Below the pieces are notes generated by a model. The model was not told where the DNA came from and ran no database searches. It was given only the letters and a program-made list of their open reading frames with translations. From Cryomorphaceae bacterium (lineage in GTDB: Bacteria; Bacteroidota; Bacteroidia; Flavobacteriales; Schleiferiaceae), in the NCBI GenBank assembly GCA_020832345.1, contig JAFIEY010000246.1, positions 1-54,098 of the forward strand: 54,098 bases of DNA, in the 5' to 3' direction. Both the position numbers and the translations under genes were made by a program. Below, piece after piece: positions 7,401-15,958 of this stretch (positions are counted from its first letter, which is position 1; each line of letters starts with the position of its first letter).

Positions 7401-8828
7401 ACTTTCTTTTTTTCTGGGCATAAAGTAGGTATCCATAACCGCAAGAATGGCCGTAAATCCAAATACCGGTAATGCGGCCTTGTCAATGTCGAGGAAATTG
7501 TTTACCAATCCGTGAGAAAAATAGGTGACCAATGCCAAAAAGGCGATGGCTGCCGTTGCCCTTAGCGAATCGGTAGGAAGGTGGAGACTTAGACGAAAAC
7601 CGAAATAAAATATCATCACCACCCAGATGAGTATAATGAGCGCTGCCGGCCACCCAGAATCTGCAAGTGGCCCAATGTATTCGCTATGGGCATTTCCCAC
7701 ATCTCCCTGATTGGTGGAGATGATGGTTTTTTCATTGGGATTTTGATAGGGGGCATACAAAAACATATACGTTCCGGGGCCAAAACCCGTATGTGGCCTT
7801 TCTTTGAACATTCGCCAGGCAGATTTCCATCGATTTAATCTTTCCGTATTTGACGCATCTGTGGTTACATTCGTGACGGAGGACAAATGCTCCGAAGTGT
7901 CATCCGAAGAAACGGCCCGGGTTTTTTCTAATCTTTCTGATATTGAACCCCAACTCAAAGCGAGAATCACCAAACCTCCCAAACTGAGTTGAAGGAATCT
8001 CTTAAAACCCCAATTAAAATACAACATGGCCGCAATTCCCATCATAATCATCACACTCAACCAAGCTGCACGGGTATAGGAAAAATACAGACCCACCGAA
8101 ATAATAATCGCCAGTACGAGCAAACCTATTTTTGCCAATGGACGATCGACGTATTTGAAAAACATACCCCAGGCAACCGTGAAATACATGGCCAGTACCG
8201 CACCATAAGAAGTGTGCTCTTTGAAAAAGGGCTGCATAACCCATGTTCCACTTTTTTTGGTAAACCCGTATTCTGAATGGTGAATTATGGTGTAAATTAC
8301 CGCTATGCACAGGGGAATTAAGTACAACAAATAATAGGGCTTGTGGTTTTTTTCGTCTTTTAACAATAATGACATGAGATAGAAAAATACCACAATAAAC
8401 CACAGCCTGGAAACAAAGTATTTGAATGAAACAAGTGGTATTTCACTGAGTAATGCGGTGAAAAACATCCATGTAAGGTGCGCAATGAGAATTAATGATA
8501 AGGGGTGTTTTAAAAGCTTGGGGAGGAAATTCCCGTAGTACAACAATCGGACAAAAAACAAGCCCGTAAGCGCAATGAGAAATGGCTCGTTGGGAAAATT
8601 CATCGTCGAGCCCAAATCCTCAAACTCAACATTGATGGACAAAGGCGTGGTGAAAACGATAAACCACAATACATTGTCCATCGCCAATAAAACACTGGCG
8701 ACCAGAGCTAACCCAAAGGGAATGAGTAAGCCCCAATACCATTCATAAGCTAAAAATACAGCGATGAGCGCAACGAAAACCAAGCCGCCACCAATAATCA
8801 TCCACTGTAGTCGGGATATTGGCTGCAT
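7392..8828 (-). CDS. O-antigen ligase / polymerase-like membrane protein (Wzy_C family)
   Basis: 478 residues with about 11-12 hydrophobic segments. The large periplasmic loop has the Wzy/WaaL signature WRMFKERPHTGFGPGTYMF and HSEYIGPLADSGWPAALII at ~340-395. Members polymerise surface polysaccharide units or ligate the finished chain to lipid A. It starts one base before the stop of the Wzz-like gene upstream (8829), so the two form a tight pair for long-chain polysaccharide assembly. The sequence does not separate polymerase from ligase. Confidence 0.8.
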   Translation of the reverse strand: MQPISRLQWMIIGGGLVFVALIAVFLAYEWYWGLLIPFGLALVASVLLAMDNVLWFIVFTTPLSINVEFEDLGSTMNFPNEPFLIALTGLFFVRLLYYGNFLPKLLKHPLSLILIAHLTWMFFTALLSEIPLVSFKYFVSRLWFIVVFFYLMSLLLKDEKNHKPYYLLYLIPLCIAVIYTIIHHSEYGFTKKSGTWVMQPFFKEHTSYGAVLAMYFTVAWGMFFKYVDRPLAKIGLLVLAIIISVGLYFSYTRAAWLSVMIMMGIAAMLYFNWGFKRFLQLSLGGLVILALSWGSISERLEKTRAVSSDDTSEHLSSVTNVTTDASNTERLNRWKSAWRMFKERPHTGFGPGTYMFLYAPYQNPNEKTIISTNQGDVGNAHSEYIGPLADSGWPAALIILIWVVMIFYFGFRLSLHLPTDSLRATAAIAFLALVTYFSHGLVNNFLDIDKAALPVFGFTAILAVMDTYFMPRKKESLS

Positions 8829-9854
8829 TTACATGTTTTTCCGAATGGTTTCTACAACAATGATAATGATAAGGGTGAAAAGCAATGCGGAGAAAAAGCT
8901 GACCACCACAATCAAACTGCGCAATGGATAGGTTTTTCGTTCTGCAGGGAAGGCGGTGTTTACGGTAAATACAGTGGGTAATGAGGTGTTCACATCCACT
9001 TTTGCCTGGGCAAATTTGGTTTTGACCCGCACAAACTCTTCCTGAAGTAATTTGGCTTCATCGCGAAGAGAAACATATAGTCCGCCGTATTTAGCCAATG
9101 TATCGAGCTGGTTTTGAATGGCAAGTGTTCTGTCGCTTTTTGCACCTGTGGTAATGATAGCCTGCCCCAACTGCTCGGTAAGTGCCGCTGCTTGGGTCTC
9201 GTAGTCATGTACCCCGCGATAACGCAAGTTGGTGAGTTCGTCCTCCATTTGCTTGAGTTCGGTCTTCAGTGCAATGTATTCGTCTTCTACAATTTTTAAC
9301 GCTTTTTCCGCACGCTCTCGTTGAATTCTGGTTTTCACTTCATCCAAAAGCGCAGCGATGTCATTGGCGATGGCCGCAGCGGTATCCGGCGAGGTGTCGA
9401 GTACTTTTATTTCAACCGATATGAATTCAGTCCTGCGAAAACTGATGTTGCTTTCGTATTTTTTGTAGAGCTGCGTTACCCGATACGGATGGTTCTCCTT
9501 GATTTGATAGTGGTTCATCAAATCGTATTTGTCAATTATGCGTTGACGAATTTCATCCGAATGAAGGATTTGCAAAAGTTGGTCGGCTTGTTGCTCCTCG
9601 CCAAACTCCAATACATCCTGCGATTTGGTCACGTTCTGCTGGGGCAAAAGGGCTTTGGAAACCGAATATGTGGTAGATGGAAAAACAACCACCGTTGATT
9701 TAAATCGGGGTTTTATAAAATAAGGACTGGAAAAAATGATGGCCACTACGGCTGCGGTAATGGAGACTATTGCGAGTGGCTTTCTCCATTTCCAGGCAAA
9801 CATTACGATGTTGCTGGAATCAAATTCGTTGGTCTTGGTTTTCGGATCCGTCAT
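8829..9854 (-). CDS. Wzz-like polysaccharide chain-length determinant protein
   Basis: 341 residues from the chosen ATG at 9854. A longer frame would start at 9875, but a perfect -7 box (9880-9873) lies across that codon, so 9854 is preferred. There are two membrane segments, near residues ~25-45 (VSITAAVVAIIFSS) and at the C-terminus (SLIVVVSFFSALLFTLIIIIV). Between them is a long coiled-coil periplasmic domain, the standard Wzz topology with short cytoplasmic ends. Such proteins set the chain length of surface polysaccharide made by a Wzy polymerase, which fits the adjoining gene. There is no C-terminal tyrosine kinase domain. Confidence 0.82.
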   Translation of the reverse strand: MTDPKTKTNEFDSSNIVMFAWKWRKPLAIVSITAAVVAIIFSSPYFIKPRFKSTVVVFPSTTYSVSKALLPQQNVTKSQDVLEFGEEQQADQLLQILHSDEIRQRIIDKYDLMNHYQIKENHPYRVTQLYKKYESNISFRRTEFISVEIKVLDTSPDTAAAIANDIAALLDEVKTRIQRERAEKALKIVEDEYIALKTELKQMEDELTNLRYRGVHDYETQAAALTEQLGQAIITTGAKSDRTLAIQNQLDTLAKYGGLYVSLRDEAKLLQEEFVRVKTKFAQAKVDVNTSLPTVFTVNTAFPAERKTYPLRSLIVVVSFFSALLFTLIIIIVVETIRKNM

Positions 9855-9872
9855 TTTTGAAAAAAATTTTGG

Positions 9873-9880
9873 CAAAAGTA
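9873..9880 (-). promoter_or_regulatory. -7 box upstream of the wzz-like gene
   Basis: The minus strand reads TACTTTTG, a perfect TAnnTTTG. Transcription would begin a few bases downstream, after codon 9875, which is why the ATG at 9854 is taken as the true start. No clear -33 TTG was found. Confidence 0.6.
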
Positions 9881-9907
9881 ATACATGTATAGGGGTTGGA
9901 AGGGATT

Positions 9908-11101
9908 TTATTTGCGAATGGCGTCCAATGCCTCCCGGATTATTTTACACGACCAATCGATTTCATCCTCTGTGATGATTAGGGGAGGGGCTACCCTCAA
10001 GGCATTTTGCTCGAATAAAAACCAGTCGGTCACCAATCCTTTTTCCAAACATAAGTGCATGGTCTTTTGAACTTTTTCAAATGACGACAAGCGAAAGGAT
10101 AACATGAGCCCTTTTCCCTGAACCTCCAAAATCTCAGGGTGCTGTAATCCTTTGCGAAAGCGAATTTCCTTTTCGGGAACCTTGCAAACCATGTTGGTTT
10201 TTAACAGCTCTTCCAGCACGGCCATTGATGCAGCACAACTTACGGGATTTCCCCCAAATGTGGTGATGTGCCCCAAAATGGGATTTTCTTTTAATGCCGC
10301 CATAATTTTCCTTGGCGCGATAAAAGCTCCGATGGGAAGACCACCGCCCATGCCTTTCGCCAATACGATGATGTCCGGTACAAAATCTTTTATACCGTGA
10401 AAGGCAAATAACTGTCCCGTTCGACCAAAACCGGTTTGGACTTCATCGAGGATAAGCAGTGCGCCGTATTTTGTGCATCGCGACCGCGCTTCCAACAGAA
10501 AGTCTTCATCCGCAACGATATAGCCGCTTTCCGACTGGACACATTCAACCACTATGGCCGCGGTATTTGGCCCAATGGCGTCCAGTGCCGATATGTCGTT
10601 AAAGGGGATGTGGGTTATTCCGGGAAGTAGTGGTCGGTAATTTTGGCGAAAGGATTCGTCACCAATGATGGAAAGCGCTCCGTGACTACTGCCGTGGTAA
10701 CTTCTTTCGCAGGCCACAATGTCTGTTTTTCCGGTATATCGCTTGGCCAGTTTTAATGCGCCCTCGATGGCTTCCGATCCGGAATTGACAAAGTAAACGT
10801 TGTCCAGGGTTGGGTGTAGCACCTTGTGTAGTGCCTGCGCGAGTTTTACCTGTGGACTTTGAATGTATTCGCCGTAAACCATTAGGTGCATGTACTTGTC
10901 CATTTGCGCACTGATGGCACGCAGTACACTGGGGTGTCGATGACCAATGTTACATACACTAATCCCGGCAATGAGGTCAAGAATTTTTTTTCCCTCCGGT
11001 GTATAAAGGTACATGCCCTCCGCTTTGTCCACCTCCAATCCCAAAGGAAAATTGGTGGTTTGCGCTTGGCGGGCAAGAAAAAGTTGACGGATTGAGGTCA
11101 T
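9908..11101 (-). CDS. Class III PLP-dependent aminotransferase (acetylornithine/ornithine-type)
   Basis: 397 residues from ATG at 11101 (MTSIRQLFLARQAQT); the frame extends further upstream but that part reads like non-coding sequence. Motifs include NSGSEAIEGALKLAKRYTGK near ~100, the ILDEVQTGFGRTG segment with the PLP-contacting Asp near ~220, and VLAKGMGGGLPIGAF with the Schiff-base Lys near ~250. Class III enzymes move an omega-amino group to 2-oxoglutarate or a similar acceptor. No arginine or proline genes are adjacent, so the substrate is uncertain. Acetylornithine, ornithine and 4-aminobutyrate are all possible. Confidence 0.82.
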   Translation of the reverse strand: MTSIRQLFLARQAQTTNFPLGLEVDKAEGMYLYTPEGKKILDLIAGISVCNIGHRHPSVLRAISAQMDKYMHLMVYGEYIQSPQVKLAQALHKVLHPTLDNVYFVNSGSEAIEGALKLAKRYTGKTDIVACERSYHGSSHGALSIIGDESFRQNYRPLLPGITHIPFNDISALDAIGPNTAAIVVECVQSESGYIVADEDFLLEARSRCTKYGALLILDEVQTGFGRTGQLFAFHGIKDFVPDIIVLAKGMGGGLPIGAFIAPRKIMAALKENPILGHITTFGGNPVSCAASMAVLEELLKTNMVCKVPEKEIRFRKGLQHPEILEVQGKGLMLSFRLSSFEKVQKTMHLCLEKGLVTDWFLFEQNALRVAPPLIITEDEIDWSCKIIREALDAIRK

Positions 11102-11148
11102 GGAATGAGTTTGCCGCGAAGGTACAATCAGAATATGGAGTAGGTGCC

Positions 11149-11988
11149 TCAACTGAACCGACGAAGTGCAGCCCGAACGGCACCAACATATCCACTTCCA
11201 AAAAGGTTCAGATGCACCAAATTTGGATAAAGATTGTGGAGGTTTACACGCTCGCGCCAACCGGGTTCAAGCGGATAATTCGCATCGTAAGCCTCGTAAA
11301 AATCGTCGGCAAATCCGCCGAATAATTGCGTCATCGAAAGCTCCATTTCCCGATGACCAATATATACAGCCGGATCGATAAAGTACGCTTTTCCGTCGGC
11401 GCCACAATGCACGTTCCCTCCCCATAAATCGCCGTGAAGCAATGAATTGGGTTCGTTCGGTAGCCATTTGGGTAATTTTGCATACAGCCGTTCAAATGAT
11501 TTTTCGTCATCGGCGTTCAGCAACCCGGCGCGGGTGGCGAGATTTACCTGAGGCTGCAATCGATGACGAATAAAAAAACTAACCCAATGGTCTTCCCAGT
11601 CGTTTTTTTGATGCAACGTCCCGATAAAATTGTCGTGATCTAAACCGCATTTTTGCTGTGGAATTCTGTGCATGCAGGCAAGTTGTTCGCCCAAACTTTG
11701 CTGAAAAGTTTTGGTTTCGCTCCCCCCACCTAAATCTTGTAAAACAAGATAGGCACCCTTATCGGTTTTTCCCTGTGAAATGACCTCCGGTACCTGAATG
11801 TGTGGTTTCAGCAGCTGTAAACCTTTTTCTTCTGCGAGAAATATTCCGGATAATTTATTGTTGATTTTAACCACCACCGATTGTCCGTCGGTTGTATTGG
11901 TTCTAAATACTGAGTTTATAGATCCGCCCGATAGCGGTGTCCATCGGGCAGATTTTGATATTATGGGTATGTCGATTGGCGCGTGCAT
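11149..11988 (-). CDS. Fructosamine kinase family protein
   Basis: 279 residues, normal length for the family. Kinase-like features are WTPLSGGSINSVFR (phosphate loop region, ~17-30), VVVKIN with the ATP-binding Lys, LLHGDLWGGNVHCG (catalytic loop, ~190) and AYFIDPAVYIGHREMELSM (metal-binding Asp). Fructosamine-3-kinases phosphorylate sugars attached to lysines so that the adduct falls off, a protein deglycation role; bacterial members can also act on ribulosamines. It abuts the next gene (stop/start at 11988) in a minus-strand run with a thioredoxin. Confidence 0.85.
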   Translation of the reverse strand: MHAPIDIPIISKSARWTPLSGGSINSVFRTNTTDGQSVVVKINNKLSGIFLAEEKGLQLLKPHIQVPEVISQGKTDKGAYLVLQDLGGGSETKTFQQSLGEQLACMHRIPQQKCGLDHDNFIGTLHQKNDWEDHWVSFFIRHRLQPQVNLATRAGLLNADDEKSFERLYAKLPKWLPNEPNSLLHGDLWGGNVHCGADGKAYFIDPAVYIGHREMELSMTQLFGGFADDFYEAYDANYPLEPGWRERVNLHNLYPNLVHLNLFGSGYVGAVRAALRRFS

Positions 11989-12245
11989 TAACTGCTAATG
12001 GCGCCGGTTACTCGTTTCATAAAAGCATTTAAAGCTTCCTTTTCCGGTGTTCCGGATTTTATTTCTCGGTGGACTTCAATGGCGCCGGAAAGGTTGGACA
12101 AAAGCTCCCCGATGACTTCGAGTTCTTCGTCCTTAATGCCTCTGGCATCGGCCAGGTGTTCTAAAACTTCCATGGTTTCATTCAGGTAGTCCTCATCGTT
12201 TTCCTTTATGAACTCCACCATTTTTTTAATGATTGGTAATCTCAT
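11988..12245 (-). CDS. Small helical protein, DUF6952-like
   Basis: 85 residues, acidic and helical, with no signal peptide. The pattern (IIKKMVEFIKENDEDYLNET, then a hydrophobic GELLSNLSGAIEVHREIKSG and EALNAFMKRVTG end) resembles a small protein family (DUF6952, from memory) that sits next to a thioredoxin-like gene in many flavobacteria. Its start overlaps the 3' end of the thioredoxin gene by 20 bp and its stop touches the fructosamine kinase start, so the three are probably one operon. Function is unknown. Confidence 0.65.
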   Translation of the reverse strand: MRLPIIKKMVEFIKENDEDYLNETMEVLEHLADARGIKDEELEVIGELLSNLSGAIEVHREIKSGTPEKEALNAFMKRVTGAISS

Positions 12246-12537
12246 CGATTATTTGGGTTAAAATTTCACTTTTACTTCCGGCCACTTCTTTGATGATATT
12301 TCCATTTGCAAATGCGGCAAAAGTCGGGAGGTTGTTGACATTCGCTAGGCCCCTGGAATTTGGAAACTTTTCAGCATCCACATACACAAAGGTAATGCCT
12401 TCGTTCTCACCGGCCAATCGCTTAAATTTTGGTTTAATCAAGCGGCAGTTTCCGCACCAGGTTGCGCCATACTGAACCAATACCTTGGGGTTTTCACGGA
12501 TAATATCACGCAAGTTGTCTGTTGTCAATTCTATCAT
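12226..12537 (-). CDS. Thioredoxin family protein
   Basis: 103 residues, a single thioredoxin fold. The active site is WCGNC (Cys-Gly-Asn-Cys) near residues 27-31, differing from the usual WCGPC, followed by the conserved cis-Pro region NNLPTFAAFANG near 68-79. There is no signal peptide, so it acts in the cytoplasm. The Pro-to-Asn change in the active site can shift redox potential, so its partner may be specific. It is the first gene of a run with the DUF6952-like protein and fructosamine kinase, and a -7 box lies just upstream. Confidence 0.85.
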   Translation of the reverse strand: MIELTTDNLRDIIRENPKVLVQYGATWCGNCRLIKPKFKRLAGENEGITFVYVDAEKFPNSRGLANVNNLPTFAAFANGNIIKEVAGSKSEILTQIIDEITNH

Positions 12538-12561
12538 TTTTTTTCATTTTTTAATTCACTG

Positions 12562-12569
12562 CAAAATTA
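12562..12569 (-). promoter_or_regulatory. -7 box upstream of the thioredoxin operon
   Basis: The minus strand reads TAATTTTG, a perfect TAnnTTTG, 25 bases before the ATG at 12537. The -33 element is weak. Confidence 0.55.
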
Positions 12570-12668
12570 AGTCAATGTGCCGCCGGGAAAAAGGACTTTA
12601 GGTATTTACCGCGTTTTGATAGATTTTTTCTATGAAGGAAATGGTTGTTTGCTGAGATTTTTAAGTTT

Positions 12669-12724
12669 GAGTCCACACTAATAAAGGAAGATTTTGACAG
12701 AAAGGGACTTTTTAGAGCAGACTC
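12669..12724 (+). repeat. MITE-1 copy 3 (internally deleted, 56 bp)
   Basis: Both ends are present (GAGTCCAC and AGAGCAGACTC) but the centre is gone. It is flanked by AAGTTT (left) and AAGTTC (right), a 6-bp duplication with one change. Its right end provides the TGA stop of the flippase gene. Removing the element and one duplication restores an in-frame TAA at the same place, so the insertion hit a stop codon and rebuilt one. Confidence 0.8.
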
Positions 12725-14147
12725 AAGTTCTAATTTGTTTTAATTGTGCCGGCGAAACCAACCTCAGCGCAAAAGGTGTCGCCATGGAAATAAGTCCGCC
12801 AACAATAACAGCCACGCCCCACGGCGCCACTGTTTTAATGCTCATATACACGACAAATTGTATGATCACCATCCACATCAATGCGATAAACTGCTTTCGG
12901 GCAATGGTAATTTTAAATACCTTTTTGGCCGCCCACATTTGCAAAGCAGCAGCAAGCCATTGGGTAATCAATGTGGTAAGAGCTGCGCCAATTTCTCCGT
13001 ATTTGGGAATGAAAAGCAAATTGAGGGTAAAATTCATCAATAGTCCACCCACGGCAATTCGGTTGAGGATTTTGGTTTTTCCGCCTGCGGTTAGTGCGCT
13101 TCCAAACAAATAACCCAAATAAAAAGCGGGTAAACTCGCCATGAGGACAGCCAAAGTGAGCCCCATTTTTGTCGTCGCGTGCAGGTAAAACAAATGGACC
13201 AATTCCTGATTGAACACGGTAACCAAAACCGTTGCGCTAAGGGAAATGCTCAGCAGCAAATTAAATGAGGCACGGATTAAAGTACCGTGAAAGGCCCTGC
13301 TTTGAAGTTTTTTGGTGAAAACCGGAATCAACACAAAACTGTACAAAACGCCCATTTGAATGGCAATATCCAAAAGCCTGAATGCACCGGCATACATGCC
13401 ACTTTCGTTTGAACCCCGCAAGCGCTCTATCATTACGCCATCGAGACGGGTATAGAGCCCCATGACCAAAATAAGGGTCGCATACGGTAGTGCTTCCCGG
13501 AGCTTTTGTTTTATGAGGGTGCTGTCAAATTTCCAAGAGAGCTCCGGTAATTTTTTTCTAATGACCAATACGCCGGTAATAATGGCGATGGAATAGGCTG
13601 CCGTTTGTCCACCAATGAGATATTCAATTCGGAAATCTCCTTTTATGAAGGGCGTATAAAGTGCAAACCCGAGAATGATGACCATCAAAAGTTTGTCAGC
13701 CACCGAAAGAAATGCATCCCAATTGAACCACTGTAATCCGCCCACATAAGATCGAATGAACATCAAAAACGAAAAAAGGAATTGATTAAAAATCATCCAA
13801 GCCAACCATTTTATCATCAATGCTTCATACCCTAGAGCAATACCCACTGCACCTACGACCAGAGAAAATAAAATCAGCAAAATGATTCTCAAAAAAAACA
13901 GGGATGGAAAAAAGTCCCGAATACTGTTTTCATTTCCGGCAACATTCCTTGTGTTGGACATGTTGATGCCCAAATCCAGTAAAATGGCAAACATCAGGGT
14001 TAGATTGAGCAATGCAAAGTATGAACCGTAAACATCTGCACCTACGCGGTTTTGCACGGCCATGTCGATCCCGAAAACCCAAAGCGGTTTGATGAGGATA
14101 TTGAGGACGAAAAAAAATGTGATGCCGCTGAGAAACTTGCGCTGCAT
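12723..14147 (-). CDS. Polysaccharide flippase (Wzx / MATE-like, oligosaccharide flippase family)
   Basis: 474 residues from ATG at 14147 (MQRKFLSGITFFF); the frame runs 13 codons further upstream with a non-hydrophobic leader that is unlikely to be translated. About 12-14 hydrophobic segments follow, with the family's RVGADVYGSYFALLNLTLMF start and a paired-bundle layout. These proteins flip lipid-linked sugar units across the inner membrane. The divergent neighbour is a glycosyltransferase, and a Wzy/Wzz pair lies 3 kb away, so all probably serve one surface polysaccharide. The stop codon is made by MITE-1 copy 3. Confidence 0.82.
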   Translation of the reverse strand: MQRKFLSGITFFFVLNILIKPLWVFGIDMAVQNRVGADVYGSYFALLNLTLMFAILLDLGINMSNTRNVAGNENSIRDFFPSLFFLRIILLILFSLVVGAVGIALGYEALMIKWLAWMIFNQFLFSFLMFIRSYVGGLQWFNWDAFLSVADKLLMVIILGFALYTPFIKGDFRIEYLIGGQTAAYSIAIITGVLVIRKKLPELSWKFDSTLIKQKLREALPYATLILVMGLYTRLDGVMIERLRGSNESGMYAGAFRLLDIAIQMGVLYSFVLIPVFTKKLQSRAFHGTLIRASFNLLLSISLSATVLVTVFNQELVHLFYLHATTKMGLTLAVLMASLPAFYLGYLFGSALTAGGKTKILNRIAVGGLLMNFTLNLLFIPKYGEIGAALTTLITQWLAAALQMWAAKKVFKITIARKQFIALMWMVIIQFVVYMSIKTVAPWGVAVIVGGLISMATPFALRLVSPAQLKQIRT

Positions 14148-14226
14148 TTGACAGTGTTTGTGAACCGACAAAACTACGCATCGCAAAACAATGTCGATTG
14201 GTGTTTTTAATGGCGTTTGTATAACC

Positions 14227-14234
14227 TATATTTG
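14227..14234 (+). promoter_or_regulatory. -7 box upstream of the glycosyltransferase
   Basis: TATATTTG, a perfect TAnnTTTG, ends only 4 bases before the ATG at 14239. If used, the message would be nearly leaderless, or translation would begin at the ATG at 14248. Confidence 0.45.
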
Positions 14235-14238
14235 TCAA

Positions 14239-15363
14239 ATGAACATAATGGTTAATACGCGTCTATTAATCCCTGGCAAACTCACAGGGGTTGAGTGGTT
14301 TACAGTTGAAACCCTCAAGCGTTTGGTTGCCCGTCATCCAGAAGTTACGTTTACTTTTTTATTTGATAGAAAGTACGACCCCCAGTTTATTTTTGGTGAA
14401 AATGTGGTTCCCGTGGTACTCTCTCCACAAGCCAGACATCCTTTTTTATGGTACACTTGGTTTGAATATTCGGTCAAAAAAGCCATTGACCAATATCAAC
14501 CGGATGTCTTTCTCTCTCCCGACGGTTTTTTATCACTCCGCGCTGATGTTCCGCAAATTGCCGTTATTCACGATTTGAATTTTGTGCATAATCCCGAGCG
14601 ATTGCCCAAATTGACGGGATCGTATTACCGACATTTTTTTGAACGATACGCTAAAAAGGCCACGAGGATTGCCACTGTTTCTGAATATTCTAAAAGGGAT
14701 ATCGTTGAAACTTACGGGGTTCAGGAAGATTTGGTTGATGTGGTTGGTAATGGGGCAAGTGAGGTGTTTTTTTTCATGGAAAATAAACCAAGTCCGGAAG
14801 TCACAGGTGGTGCGCCCTATTTCTTATTTGTGGGATCGCTAAACCCAAGAAAAAATATACTGGGGATGTTTAAATCTTTTGAGCTTTTTAAGGAAAATGA
14901 TACGAGAAACCACAAGCTTGTAATTGTGGGCGAACGAATGTTTAGTCTGCCCAAAACAAAAGCTTTTTACGCGGAAATGAAGTTTAAAGACGATGTTGTT
15001 TTTGCCGGTCGGCGCGATGGTTCAGATCTAAACGAATTGTATAACGGCGCTTCTGCGCTTTGGTTTGTCTCGCATTTTGAGGGATTTGGTATTCCCATTA
15101 TCGAGGCATTTCGCGCGGGTTGCCCGGTGTTGACCAGCACCACCACCTCTATGCCAGAGGTTGCAGGAGATGGAGCCTTGTTGTTTGACCCCGAAGATAT
15201 TGAGGGAATTGCCAAGGGAATGGAACGCTTGGTCAGTGATGAGGCGCTGAGGGAAAACCTGATCAAACTCGGGTTTAAACGAGCAGATTACTATACCTGG
15301 GAGCGAGCCGCTGACCGCCTATGGGATTGCATTAATAATACCCTTTATCCAGCCCATGCTTAG
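14239..15363 (+). CDS. Glycosyltransferase family 4-type (GT-B)
   Basis: 374 residues from ATG at 14239 ([10 protein letters not shown]); a start at 14248 is also possible given the position of the -7 box. The C-terminal half has the GT4 layout: [21 protein letters not shown] near ~205, then [21 protein letters not shown] near ~290 with the E(x7)E-type donor-sugar motif, and the DPEDIEGIA tail. It adds a sugar from a nucleotide donor to a growing glycan in the cytoplasm. It overlaps rnhB by 8 bp. Donor and acceptor are not predictable. Confidence 0.85.
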   Translation: MNIMVNTRLLIPGKLTGVEWFTVETLKRLVARHPEVTFTFLFDRKYDPQFIFGENVVPVVLSPQARHPFLWYTWFEYSVKKAIDQYQPDVFLSPDGFLSLRADVPQIAVIHDLNFVHNPERLPKLTGSYYRHFFERYAKKATRIATVSEYSKRDIVETYGVQEDLVDVVGNGASEVFFFMENKPSPEVTGGAPYFLFVGSLNPRKNILGMFKSFELFKENDTRNHKLVIVGERMFSLPKTKAFYAEMKFKDDVVFAGRRDGSDLNELYNGASALWFVSHFEGFGIPIIEAFRAGCPVLTSTTTSMPEVAGDGALLFDPEDIEGIAKGMERLVSDEALRENLIKLGFKRADYYTWERAADRLWDCINNTLYPAHA

Positions 15364-15958
15364 TCGTTTTTCTAGCGAAGAAATTCTGGAAGCCGGATGT
15401 GATGAAGCCGGAAGAGGGTGTTTGGCCGGCCCGGTGGTTGCCGCTGCAGTAATATTGCCCCCGGATTTCCATCATCCGTTATTAGACGATTCAAAAAAAC
15501 TATCCGAAAAAAACAGGGAGATGTTGCGCCCAATAATTGAAAGCGAAGCCATTGCATGGGAGGTTGCCTTGTGTACGCCTGCGGAGGTCGATCGGCTCAA
15601 TATACTGTGGGCGTCGGTGGAGGCCATGCATCGCGCAGTCAGAGGACTGGTCGTTCGTCCGGATGTGTTGCTCATCGATGGAAATCGGTTCAAACCCTAT
15701 GACGATATTCCACATCATTGTATGGTAAAAGGCGATGGACGATTTTTAGCCATTGCCGCCGCTTCGATTCTGGCAAAAACCCATCGGGATGAAATGATGC
15801 GTTCACTTCACGATGAATTTCCCCAATACGGATGGTTGAAAAATAAGGGTTATCCAACCAAAAAACACAGATCGGCAATTTATGAAATAGGGGCTTGCAA
15901 ACATCATCGTAAAAGCTTTACTTTGTTGCAACTTCAAATTGATTTTCCCGCTTCATGA
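15356..15958 (+). CDS. rnhB: Ribonuclease HII
   Basis: 200 residues. The N-terminal [20 protein letters not shown] (~13-32) holds the catalytic Asp-Glu pair and the GRG motif that recognises the ribonucleotide junction. The third acidic residue is in LLIDGNRF near ~105, and the conserved ILAKTHRD follows near ~138. It removes single ribonucleotides and RNA from DNA. It overlaps the genes on both sides (8 bp and ATGA), so the three are read as one unit. Confidence 0.93.
   Translation: MLSRFSSEEILEAGCDEAGRGCLAGPVVAAAVILPPDFHHPLLDDSKKLSEKNREMLRPIIESEAIAWEVALCTPAEVDRLNILWASVEAMHRAVRGLVVRPDVLLIDGNRFKPYDDIPHHCMVKGDGRFLAIAAASILAKTHRDEMMRSLHDEFPQYGWLKNKGYPTKKHRSAIYEIGACKHHRKSFTLLQLQIDFPAS

Noticed and set aside
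7804-8403. Overlapping frames inside the O-antigen ligase-like gene
   Set aside because: They are shadow frames of the 478-residue membrane protein, without starts or motifs of their own.
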